Shown: one piece after another, positions 25,255-33,069 of the stretch
How the letters are laid out: each line of letters begins with the position of its first letter
Position numbering within the stretch: the first letter of the stretch is position 1
Assembly (NCBI RefSeq): GCF_013307245.1
Contig: NZ_CP028941.1
Coordinates: 434,001-498,000, forward strand
Length of the DNA: 64,000 nucleotides
Source of the DNA: Polynucleobacter antarcticus
GTDB lineage: Bacteria > Pseudomonadota > Gammaproteobacteria > Burkholderiales > Burkholderiaceae
Direction: 5' to 3'
Notes under the pieces: generated by a model
Database searches by the model: none
Told to the model about the DNA's origin: nothing
The model's input: only the letters and a program-made list of their open reading frames with translations
Position numbers and translations under genes: made by a program

Positions 25255-27084
25255 TTACTGCATCCCTGGATAAATATCAGCCCAGGGATGGAGCGCCTCT
25301 CTACAAGGCTGACTTTTCGAGCTGAGCGATTTAGCATTCTCAGCAAGTATGCTTGCACCCCCTGTCAAGAAACCAAGGCCGATAGAGACTGCACTACTCA
25401 CTACTCCAGCTTGGTTAACCATTGCCTTAGGATTGGATAGTGTTCCACCCACCTTGACCAGACCAGCCAAATCTAGACCTGAAGTGAGACCAGATTTTTC
25501 CCGTGGTTCAATGGTGAGGTTAACCCCCTCAGTCTTCAGATTAATAGAACCTGCTAAAACCACATTTAAGCGATCTGTTTCAATGCCGATGGTATTGGCA
25601 ATATTTATTTGACCGCTGTTGATCGGCAAATAGGCAACAGCGCATTCAAGCATATTTTCAGCTGTTTTCTTACGTAAGGGATTGATGGCATCCAGCAGAG
25701 TAATGACGAGTTCACCACCATCATTCAAAAAATTAGAGCCTATTTTGGCCTGACTAATATCTAATTGAATTTTTCCATTGGCATTTGATGCCATTTGGTG
25801 CAGACTTTTACCCGTCATCTTGAGATCAAAAGCCAGCTTCATATTGCCGCCACTCACTTTAGAGCTTGGGTCAATACGGGCCAATAGATCCTCTAATGTG
25901 AAATCCTTTGTAAATCCCTTTGATGTGATTACTGGAGAAGCGCTACCCAGGGCAGAAAACCCTAGCTGAATATCAGCCTGACCCTTACCCATCTGAAACA
26001 TGAGCTGCGGAATATCGATCGAAGAGTCATTCATTTGAACGATGGCACTGAGGTTCTGTAGCGGCTTTCGCTTTGGCAAGCCTAACTCAGTAATCTTGAT
26101 CACAATCTTGCCTTTTGCCTTTGGCAATACATCAAACGGCAATATTTCATCGCTCAATAAATAGGGTGATGATGGCTTTTTATTGGCTAATTGAACCTTA
26201 CTTGATTGGCTTGATTTATTTAATAGATTGGTTGATCCCTGTATTGGAATATTGGGCGTACCACCTACTGAAGGCCAATCAAAAGCATCGGAGGTAAGTC
26301 GTAGATCAACTATCGGCAAGGATTTAGGGCTCTTGATCACCTCCCCTTGAATCATCATAGATTTTCCGCTCACTCCTAGCTTGAGGTCGAACGCAAACTG
26401 ACTGGGAGAGACATCCCAGTGCTTTATCAACCCTGAAATAGAGTCTGTTTTACCTGCAAGACTAAGTACTAGACCTTGATAGTCCATGTCAAGGAGGATG
26501 GAGGTCTTTTTGCTGCTTTCGATCGAAGATAATCGTTTGATTTGGTAGAGGGAGTCTTGCCCTGAGGCATTCCGATAATGAATTGTGGCATTGGTGACTG
26601 AGATATTCCCCATAGTAATACCGCTCTCATCATGAGTTGAGGTAGCTTGACTACTTACGAGAGGCAGAGAGGAGCTAGGGGGGTCAATATTCATGTCCCA
26701 ATTTACTTTGCCAGCAGCATTTTTTTGCAAAAATACCTCTAGGCCACTTAATTCAACCTGATGAATTTCAATACGCTTACTCAATAGCGGGAATATTTTT
26801 ATATTTATGTCCATGCGTTTGAGAGTAAGCATATCGGCGGATGTGGCCCATGAATCATTACTCAAGCTCAGCTGCTCTGCCGATATAGTAATTTTAGGAA
26901 ACAGGTTCAAACTAATAGGGCCAGAGATTTTTAAATCTCGCCCTGTAGCATTCTTCACCGATGAAGCAAGGACCTTAATTAGCTGCTCGGGCTTGATCAT
27001 AGATGCTACATACCAAGCCCCCAAGCCCCCAAGAATAAGTAAGCAGACTAAAGAAATGCCAAAAATTTTGGCTTGTATCTTCAT
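25255..27084 (-). CDS. AsmA family protein
   Basis: A 609-residue protein with an N-terminal membrane anchor (about 7-28), followed by the AsmA N-domain (ATGRDLKISGPISLNLFPKIT...). A large periplasmic beta-rich region follows, then the C-terminal AsmA domain (SQAKIGSNFLNDGGELVITLLDAINPL). AsmA-like proteins belong to the bridge-like lipid-transport group and affect outer-membrane composition. The C-terminus ends in a hydrophobic Gly/Ala segment. The gene stands alone, 44 bp beyond the DUF465 gene. Confidence 0.87.
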   Translation of the reverse strand: MKIQAKIFGISLVCLLILGGLGAWYVASMIKPEQLIKVLASSVKNATGRDLKISGPISLNLFPKITISAEQLSLSNDSWATSADMLTLKRMDINIKIFPLLSKRIEIHQVELSGLEVFLQKNAAGKVNWDMNIDPPSSSLPLVSSQATSTHDESGITMGNISVTNATIHYRNASGQDSLYQIKRLSSIESSKKTSILLDMDYQGLVLSLAGKTDSISGLIKHWDVSPSQFAFDLKLGVSGKSMMIQGEVIKSPKSLPIVDLRLTSDAFDWPSVGGTPNIPIQGSTNLLNKSSQSSKVQLANKKPSSPYLLSDEILPFDVLPKAKGKIVIKITELGLPKRKPLQNLSAIVQMNDSSIDIPQLMFQMGKGQADIQLGFSALGSASPVITSKGFTKDFTLEDLLARIDPSSKVSGGNMKLAFDLKMTGKSLHQMASNANGKIQLDISQAKIGSNFLNDGGELVITLLDAINPLRKKTAENMLECAVAYLPINSGQINIANTIGIETDRLNVVLAGSINLKTEGVNLTIEPREKSGLTSGLDLAGLVKVGGTLSNPKAMVNQAGVVSSAVSIGLGFLTGGASILAENAKSLSSKSQPCREALHPWADIYPGMQ

Positions 27085-27128
27085 TAAAAGTGACGCTGTA
27101 AATGGAGCCGATTAAGCCAGAGCCAGAT

Positions 27129-27344
27129 TTAGGCACTCGCCTTTTTTAAGACCGCATAGATTTGGTCTTTGAGCAGCAACTTCTCTTTCTTTAAGGTCTC
27201 AATTTCGTCTGGAGTACTAGGTTCGGCATGGGCCTCGAGTCTTTGAATATGCTGATCGAGCTTATTGTGCTTATCAAATAAGTGTGAAAAATGACGATCT
27301 GATGTTTTTAATTTACTAATAAGCTCGCGATATTCTGGGAACAT
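27129..27344 (-). CDS. DUF465 (YdcH-like) small protein
   Basis: A 71-residue helical protein with the family pattern FPEYRELISKLKTSDRHFSHLFDKHNKLD and a C-terminal LKKEKLLLKDQIYAVLKK. It is probably a coiled-coil hairpin. GAAGAGAG upstream of the ATG could act as ribosome binding site. Function is unknown. Confidence 0.82.
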   Translation of the reverse strand: MFPEYRELISKLKTSDRHFSHLFDKHNKLDQHIQRLEAHAEPSTPDEIETLKKEKLLLKDQIYAVLKKASA

Positions 27345-27462
27345 GGTCTCTCTTCAGGTGGGGTTAGAGGTAATGCTGTCAGTTCAGTGTATCAACATGC
27401 AGCCTGAATTCAAGTCCCAGAGACCCTTTAAGATAAATATAGTTGGCGAGGAGAAAATACCC

Positions 27463-27498
27463 CTGATATTCCAAGGTAAATCCCCATATCAATATCAG
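27463..27498. promoter_or_regulatory. Spaced inverted repeat upstream of the lysine-rich fusion gene
   Basis: CTGATATT (27463-27470) and AATATCAG (27491-27498) are exact reverse complements 20 nt apart. They lie in a 231-bp gap, about 78 bp before the ATG at 27576. This could be an operator or a weak hairpin; nothing else stands out in the gap. Confidence 0.25.
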
Positions 27499-27575
27499 TA
27501 AAAGCATGTTGAAATTGAAGTAATATTCATTTATGCAATTAGCATATTCACTAGCAAAAAGAAGGGTAATAAACC

Positions 27576-28442
27576 ATGGCTACAAAGAAGTCACCAGCAA
27601 AAAAGAAAGTAGCTACTAAGGTGGTAAAAAAAGCCCCTGCAAAAAAAGCTGTCAAGAAGGCTACTTCTAAAAAAGCAGTGGCTAAAAAGACAGTAGCAAA
27701 AAAAGTAGTCAAGAAAGCTACCGTAAAGAAAGTTGCCCCAAAGAAACCGGCTGTCAAAAAACCAGCCGCCAAAAAGATTGCGGTCAAGAAGCCCGCAGCA
27801 AAAAAAGTTGCTAAAAAATCCCCTAAGGTCGCAAAACCTAAACCGCTCAAGGTAGACCAATATGGGCTAGAAGAAGATGATGAGTTTTACGGTCTGTACT
27901 TTGCTAAATCAACCAAAAAAGGGTTAGTTGAAGTAAAACCTTGCACCTTCTCCTTAATGTACTGGTGGAAGGGCTTGCTGGGCTACCCCGACATGATTGA
28001 GATTTCAAAAGATAGCAATACTGCCATGTTGCAATTTGAATCCACTTTTGGCGGTGGCGATTCTGGAGAAACTGAATTGACAGAAAAAGATGTATTTGAT
28101 GTGGATCACATCATTGAAGTAGATGAAGATGAGCAACTGCTTTCTCTTTACTCTTACATCCCTATCCCAGTTCCAGAGAGCCTAATCGGTGCCCTAGGCC
28201 TCGCTATTTTGAACATCAACCCAGAAACCCGTTATGGCAATCTAGAAATCTGCTCTACGGATAATGAAGATGGCAAGAATGAGCACTTTTTGCGCTACCG
28301 TGCTGCCACGTATTTACGAGGCATTAAATCGGGCAAGGTAGAGGCTATTGAAAGCATGATCACCAATGGATCAGAATTCTTTGGCCTTGCTTTAGATGCC
28401 ATGTGTGTCAATAAGTCTATTAAGAAATGGTTGCTAAGCTAA
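27576..28442 (+). CDS. Histone H1-like Lys/Ala-rich tail fused to an acidic domain of unknown function
   Basis: A 288-residue protein in two very different parts. Residues 1-92 are almost only Lys, Ala, Val and Pro in KKA/KKP repeats, like the C-terminal tail of histone H1 and the small histone-like proteins of betaproteobacteria. Residues 93-288 form an acidic, folded-looking domain (YWWKGLLGYPDMIEISKDSNTAMLQFE, VFDVDHIIEVDEDEQLLSLYSY, FLRYRAATYLRGIKSG) that I do not recognise. GAAGGG precedes the ATG as ribosome binding site. The basic part probably binds nucleic acid; the acidic part might mask it or bind a partner. The DNA of the tail is A-rich and repetitive, so its length may vary between strains. 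Confidence 0.75.
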   Translation: MATKKSPAKKKVATKVVKKAPAKKAVKKATSKKAVAKKTVAKKVVKKATVKKVAPKKPAVKKPAAKKIAVKKPAAKKVAKKSPKVAKPKPLKVDQYGLEEDDEFYGLYFAKSTKKGLVEVKPCTFSLMYWWKGLLGYPDMIEISKDSNTAMLQFESTFGGGDSGETELTEKDVFDVDHIIEVDEDEQLLSLYSYIPIPVPESLIGALGLAILNINPETRYGNLEICSTDNEDGKNEHFLRYRAATYLRGIKSGKVEAIESMITNGSEFFGLALDAMCVNKSIKKWLLS

Positions 28443-28708
28443 AAGCTAGTACACCTAAATATGTAAGTCATAGGAAAGCGGTCGTTAACAGTTGTTCGGG
28501 TTTCGACAATACTGGCGCCCTGCTTTCCTAGTTTTTTACATTCCAAAACTGCCGCAGCCTGCGCCTCAGTATCTTTTGCAGATTTAGGGGCATGCACCCC
28601 AACCGTGCCATCAGATTGACGATAGACTCCAAACTCACTTTGTGGGGTGCCACAACTGAGCATAGTCATACCTAGACTCAATATCAAAATACTACGAATG
28701 TTTTTCAT
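28439..28708 (-). CDS. Small predicted lipoprotein
   Basis: An 89-residue protein from the ATG at 28708, with a short lipoprotein signal ending in the lipobox MLSCG (Cys at about 19). The rest (QSDGTVGVHAPKSAKDTEAQAAAVLECKKLG) resembles small bacterial lipoproteins of unknown role. The frame extends to 28765, but the signal peptide fits the internal ATG better. Its stop overlaps the stop of the convergent fusion gene. Confidence 0.65.
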   Translation of the reverse strand: MKNIRSILILSLGMTMLSCGTPQSEFGVYRQSDGTVGVHAPKSAKDTEAQAAAVLECKKLGKQGASIVETRTTVNDRFPMTYIFRCTSF

Positions 28709-28813
28709 GGGCAAAAGTCTGTGCGTGATGTAAGAATATTTCATTTTAACGACCTTCCAATGCAATGCCTCTGACTTTCAATTACGATTACTACTTAGGT
28801 AATTTCATTATCA

Positions 28814-29143
28814 ATGAGAAAGATGCAAATGATCCAGGTACTTTTAATCAATCCCAATACCAAAACAGTCAGCTACGTAGATATTGCCGATACTAAGGAG
28901 GCGCTTCAAGAGCTGATTGGCTTTACCAGTATTGACTCAGACGAAATTGACGATAACGGAGATAGATTATTTTTTGATGAAGATTGCTTTATTAGACAGC
29001 AAGCTAATATAGGCAGATTTAAAATCGATAGCCTAGCGCCTGTTGCTGGCATTGGTGTGATCGTGAATAATAAGGATGGGAAAACATATCAATCTGCTGC
29101 CGTTGATCTCGAGGCATTAGTAAAGCGAGTAAGTTTTTTATAG
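28814..29143 (+). CDS. Hypothetical protein, weakly DUF3846-like
   Basis: A 109-residue acidic soluble protein. The middle (DIADTKEALQELIGFTSIDSDEIDDNGDRLFFDEDCFI) and the end (IGRFKIDSLAPVAGIGVIVNNKDGKTY) resemble DUF3846, a family common in phages and plasmids; this is a weak pattern match only. ATGs at 28823 and 28829 are alternative starts. It stands alone, 10 bp from the end of the convergent fbpA-like gene. Confidence 0.55.
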   Translation: MRKMQMIQVLLINPNTKTVSYVDIADTKEALQELIGFTSIDSDEIDDNGDRLFFDEDCFIRQQANIGRFKIDSLAPVAGIGVIVNNKDGKTYQSAAVDLEALVKRVSFL

Positions 29144-29153
29144 TCCTTCTTGC

Positions 29154-30221
29154 TTACTTGTAGCCTACTCGATCCAAAATTCGCTGGGCTGCAATTTGAT
29201 TTCTACCAATAGCGGCAATAGAAATATTTTCAGCCTTAAATGGTCCCAACAATTTGAGACCTTCATTCTCAATTTTCACAGACTTGACTACAGGCCACTC
29301 ATTATTACCGTTGGCAAAGTACTCTTGCGCTGAATCGCTAGCCAGATATTCTAAGAACTGAATGGCTGCCTGCGAATGCGGTGCATTTTTGGCGACTCCA
29401 CCACCCGCAATATTGATATGCGCGCCACTAGTTTGTTGATTAGGCCAAATAAATCCAATCTTTGACACTATCGCTTGATCTTCAGGCTTAGTAGATCGCA
29501 ATAACCGCACCAAGTAATAAGAATTCGTGAGTGCTACCCCACATTCACCTGAGGCAACCGATTTAATTTGATCCGTATCACCGCCTCTTGGAGGGCGAGC
29601 CATATTGTTCACCATGCCTTTAGCCCATGCTTCTGTAGCAGCCTCGCCGCGGCGTTCAATCATTGCACCAATCAGGGACAGCATATAAGGATGAGCGCCA
29701 GAGCGAGTGCATACCTTGCCTTTGTTTATGGGCTCTGCAAGCTTCTCGTAGGTATCAACGTCTTGTGGGTTTACTTTCGCTTTGTTGTAAACCACTAAAC
29801 GTGCTCTCGTTGAGAATCCAAACCAAGTAGAACCTTCGGGATCTGGTTTGGCGCGCAAATTTTCCGGAATCCGACTCTCCAGGTACTTAGACTCAATAGG
29901 CTTAAAGAAGCCATCTATTTGGGCACGCCACAGCCTCGCAGCGTCTACCATCAAAATCACGTCGGCCGGACTGTTAGCACCCTCGCTTTTTAATCTCTCT
30001 CCCAGAGCATTGTCATCCGCCTCAATACGATTAATTTTGATACCTGTCTTATTGGTGAAGTTCTTGTATAGCGCTTCATCCGTTTGATAGTGGCGAGCCG
30101 AATAGAGATTGAGCTCTTTGTTGCCACCACCCTCTTTGATGGACTGCGCATTTACAGAAGCCAACGCGGAAACCATGAGTCCGCACATAGTGACAATTTT
30201 GAGAGCTTGTTGAGTAGTCAT
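29154..30221 (-). CDS. Ferric iron ABC transporter substrate-binding protein (FbpA/FutA type)
   Basis: A 355-residue periplasmic protein with a signal peptide (cut near VNAQ, about residue 26). The mature start, ELNLYSARHYQTDEALYKNF, and the dityrosine SYY at 235-236, the usual ferric-ion ligands, identify the FbpA/FutA/IdiA group. It binds Fe3+ and hands it to the permease encoded upstream on the same strand. Two Fur-like sequences lie in the 88-bp gap before it. The ATPase gene is divergent, beyond the permease gene. Confidence 0.87.
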   Translation of the reverse strand: MTTQQALKIVTMCGLMVSALASVNAQSIKEGGGNKELNLYSARHYQTDEALYKNFTNKTGIKINRIEADDNALGERLKSEGANSPADVILMVDAARLWRAQIDGFFKPIESKYLESRIPENLRAKPDPEGSTWFGFSTRARLVVYNKAKVNPQDVDTYEKLAEPINKGKVCTRSGAHPYMLSLIGAMIERRGEAATEAWAKGMVNNMARPPRGGDTDQIKSVASGECGVALTNSYYLVRLLRSTKPEDQAIVSKIGFIWPNQQTSGAHINIAGGGVAKNAPHSQAAIQFLEYLASDSAQEYFANGNNEWPVVKSVKIENEGLKLLGPFKAENISIAAIGRNQIAAQRILDRVGYK

Positions 30222-30229
30222 GATCGCAT

Positions 30230-30244
30230 TGAGAATGAATATTA
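30230..30244 (-). promoter_or_regulatory. Fur-like box near the fbpA-like start
   Basis: TGAGAATGAATATTA agrees with the 7-1-7 Fur pattern TGATAAT-N-ATTATCA at 11 of 14 positions. It lies 9 bp upstream of the ATG, where bound Fur would block expression. Confidence 0.5.
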
Positions 30245-30267
30245 GATGAGACCCAATATATCACAAA

Positions 30268-30282
30268 TACGAATGATTATCA
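30268..30282 (-). promoter_or_regulatory. Second Fur-like box
   Basis: TACGAATGATTATCA matches the 7-1-7 Fur pattern at 11 of 14 positions, with one half-site (ATTATCA) perfect. It lies between the permease and binding-protein genes, probably in the promoter of the latter. Confidence 0.5.
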
Positions 30283-30309
30283 GTTATAAAACAGGGTGAT
30301 TACAGATTT

Positions 30310-31878
30310 TTAGGACTTGGAGATCACTCTAGAAAGTATCAATACCGGAAAAAGCCCAACTAAAACAATGGTTAAGGAAGGTAAGGCGAGCTCCGCTAAG
30401 CGTTCATCCGCAGCCAATTGATAGGTGGCCACGGCCAAAGTATCAAAATTAAATGGCCGTAATAACAAGGTTGCCGGCAACTCTTTCATCACATCCACAA
30501 ACACAAATAAGCCTGCAGTAATAAGGCTGCGCTTTAGGAGTGGTACGTGCACCCTACGCAATATTTGTATTTTAGAAAGCCCCAATAGAGCAGCAGAACC
30601 ATCCATAGAGGGCGTGATACGAGTCAGCCCAGCCTCTACGCTTTGCAGGCTGGATGATAAGAATCGGACTAAATAAGCGTATACCAGGACCAACATACTG
30701 GCAGACATCCACCAAGCCAATTGGAAGATCTCTAAAAAAGAAAGGATACCAATAGCCAGTACTGCTCCAGGAAGCGCATAACCAAATCCTAGCAATCGAT
30801 TTACCCATGCCAACTGGGCATTGAGCCTCACTGCGTAAGCAAAAAATAGAGCGAGCACTACAGAGATGATTGCGGTCACCATCGAGACAGATAAAGAGTT
30901 TCTTAACCAATCAAAATATCGAGCATCCACACTAAAACCTTGCTGATACAGTAATTGCAATAATGCAAACGCAGGTAATAAGAACCCAAACAACAAGGTC
31001 AATCCGCAAAAAGCAAATGCAATATATGCGGCTTTACCTCTCAATACTTTAGGAAGAGGCTTACTCTGTGAAGTAGCTGCATAGCGTAATTTTGAGCGAC
31101 TGCTTTGCTCCATAAAAAATATCAGCAATACAAAGCTCAGTAATCCAAGTGCTAATTGAACTGCTGCCAAGCGGTCTCCAAAGGATAGCCATGCCTTAAA
31201 AATACCCGTGGCGAAGGTTTGTACACCAAAGTAAGAGACTGCTCCAAAGTCAGCTAACACTTCCATCAGTGCCAAAGCCATACCAGCAAAGATTGCTGGC
31301 CTCGCCATGGGTAATACTAATTTAATGAACCCTTGTAGTGGACTATAGCCAAGGGTTTCTGATACTTCGATCAGACGACCACTACGCTCCAGAAAAGCTG
31401 TGCGTGTAATGAGATAGACGTATGGAAATAAACAGAATGAGAATGACCAGATGGCACCACTCATAGATCTAGGATCAGGAAAGAACCAGAGAGTATCTGC
31501 TCCAAGCAATGTTCGCAGAGCACTTTGTAAGGGCCCAGAAAATTGCAGTACATCGACAAAGAGGTAGGCCATCACATAGGTAGGTACTGCTAAAGGCAGA
31601 ATCAAAGCCCATTCAAATACTTTTTTTCCTGGAAAATCATAACTGGCAATAATCCACGCATTACCTACACCTAGAATAAAAACGCCAAGCCCTACCCCGA
31701 AAATCAACACTAAAGTAGAGGCGATATAACCCCCAAGAACAAAGTTCCATAAATGGCTGAGCGTACCGGATGCCATGAGATCCGTATGGGTACTAAAATT
31801 GGGAAATAGGAAGGGCGCTGCCAGACCAAATAGGGGCAAAAATAACAACAAGGCAAGGGGCACCACAATACGATTCAT
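30310..31878 (-). CDS. Ferric iron ABC transporter permease (FbpB type)
   Basis: A 522-residue inner-membrane protein with about twelve helices in two fused binding-protein-dependent permease halves, the FbpB/SfuB layout. Each half has the cytoplasmic EAA-like loop (ETLGYSPLQGFIKLVLPMARPAI and ALLGLSKIQILRRVHVPLLKRSL). ATG at 31878 is preferred over a TTG just before it. It is followed on the same strand by the binding-protein gene. The ATPase gene starts divergently 68 bp away. Confidence 0.88.
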   Translation of the reverse strand: MNRIVVPLALLLFLPLFGLAAPFLFPNFSTHTDLMASGTLSHLWNFVLGGYIASTLVLIFGVGLGVFILGVGNAWIIASYDFPGKKVFEWALILPLAVPTYVMAYLFVDVLQFSGPLQSALRTLLGADTLWFFPDPRSMSGAIWSFSFCLFPYVYLITRTAFLERSGRLIEVSETLGYSPLQGFIKLVLPMARPAIFAGMALALMEVLADFGAVSYFGVQTFATGIFKAWLSFGDRLAAVQLALGLLSFVLLIFFMEQSSRSKLRYAATSQSKPLPKVLRGKAAYIAFAFCGLTLLFGFLLPAFALLQLLYQQGFSVDARYFDWLRNSLSVSMVTAIISVVLALFFAYAVRLNAQLAWVNRLLGFGYALPGAVLAIGILSFLEIFQLAWWMSASMLVLVYAYLVRFLSSSLQSVEAGLTRITPSMDGSAALLGLSKIQILRRVHVPLLKRSLITAGLFVFVDVMKELPATLLLRPFNFDTLAVATYQLAADERLAELALPSLTIVLVGLFPVLILSRVISKS

Positions 31879-31946
31879 CAAATCGGCATTCCGTTTAGAC
31901 TCTAGCTATGTATTAAACCATTAGCATTGATGAGAAAATTATAGGG

Positions 31947-33017
31947 ATGAACTTAGTAAACACACTGCTTTCTATTCAGGGACTTGAAATCGACTACCCC
32001 GGTCGAGACAACAACGACCGTGTTGTCGCGGTGAAAGACCTTAATTTAGATCTTGAAGAGGGTGAGATTGGCTGCCTCCTAGGCTCTTCTGGCTGCGGAA
32101 AATCGACTGTTCTGCGTGCAATTTGCGGTTTTGAGCCAGTCAAGGCCGGCCAAATACGTCTGCGCGATACGCTGGTTAGCTCTCCATCGATTCATCTGGC
32201 GACCAATCAAAGACGCATTGGTATGGTTTTTCAGGACTTTGCACTCTTTCCACATCTGAATGTCTTAGAGAATATTGCATTTGGCCTGCGTTCATTCCCC
32301 AATACACAAAGAGCCTCTGTAGCTAAAGAATGGCTCAAGCGCGTAGCACTCTCAAACAAAGCAGATGCCTACCCACATGAGTTAAGCGGTGGTCAGCAGC
32401 AGCGAGTTGCCCTGGCTAGAGCTATGGCTCCCGAGCCAGATTTAATTTTGCTAGATGAGCCCTTCTCCAGTCTGGATATTGATCTTCGCGAGCGTCTTGC
32501 TACGGAGATGCGCGATATTCTTAAAAGTAATAACATCACCGCTCTGCTGGTAACCCATGATCAATTTGAGGCATTTGCAATTGCAGACAAAATAGGTGTC
32601 ATGGCAGAAGGGAAAGTAGCTCAATGGGATGCGCCCTATGAGCTCTATCACCAACCTATTAATCGCTATGTTGCCGACTTTATTGGTCGCGGTGTTTTTG
32701 TTAAAGGCATTGTTCAGCCTGACAGAAAAGTAAAGATTGAACTTGGTGAGCTTGATCTAGATGAAGATCAGGTCTATACCATTGGTAAAGAAATTGATGT
32801 TTTGCTGCGCGCCGATGATATTGTCCATGATGATCACAGCGCAATGCAGGCAGAAGTAGTGAGAAAGACTTTTAGAGGAGCAGACTTTCTGTACACCCTC
32901 AAACTCAATTCAGGAATAGAGATTTTTGCTTTTGTTCCGAGCCATCATGACCACGCAATTGGCGAAAAGATTGGCATTCATTTAGTAGCAGACCACGTAG
33001 TAACTTTTAGCGGCTAA
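31947..33017 (+). CDS. Ferric iron ABC transporter ATP-binding protein (FbpC type)
   Basis: A 356-residue ABC ATPase with Walker A GSSGCGKST (46-54), signature LSGGQQQRVALARA, Walker B LILLDEPFSSLD and switch His in LLVTHDQ. A C-terminal TOBE-like regulatory domain follows from about 245. It energises the permease encoded divergently at 30310-31878. An AGGG lies directly before the ATG, too close to be an ideal ribosome binding site. Splitting the ATPase from the other two genes by divergent transcription is unusual compared with the fbpABC operon. Confidence 0.88.
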   Translation: MNLVNTLLSIQGLEIDYPGRDNNDRVVAVKDLNLDLEEGEIGCLLGSSGCGKSTVLRAICGFEPVKAGQIRLRDTLVSSPSIHLATNQRRIGMVFQDFALFPHLNVLENIAFGLRSFPNTQRASVAKEWLKRVALSNKADAYPHELSGGQQQRVALARAMAPEPDLILLDEPFSSLDIDLRERLATEMRDILKSNNITALLVTHDQFEAFAIADKIGVMAEGKVAQWDAPYELYHQPINRYVADFIGRGVFVKGIVQPDRKVKIELGELDLDEDQVYTIGKEIDVLLRADDIVHDDHSAMQAEVVRKTFRGADFLYTLKLNSGIEIFAFVPSHHDHAIGEKIGIHLVADHVVTFSG

Positions 33018-33069
33018 TTGATCCCGAATAGACTGTTCTAGAAATTAAATTAATAAGACGCGGTACGTG

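Noticed and set aside
27576-27851. Tandem-repeat or CRISPR-like look of the A-rich repetitive DNA
   Set aside because: The periodicity follows Lys-Lys-Ala codons in frame within a gene with a good ribosome binding site; repeats are irregular and there are no spacers.
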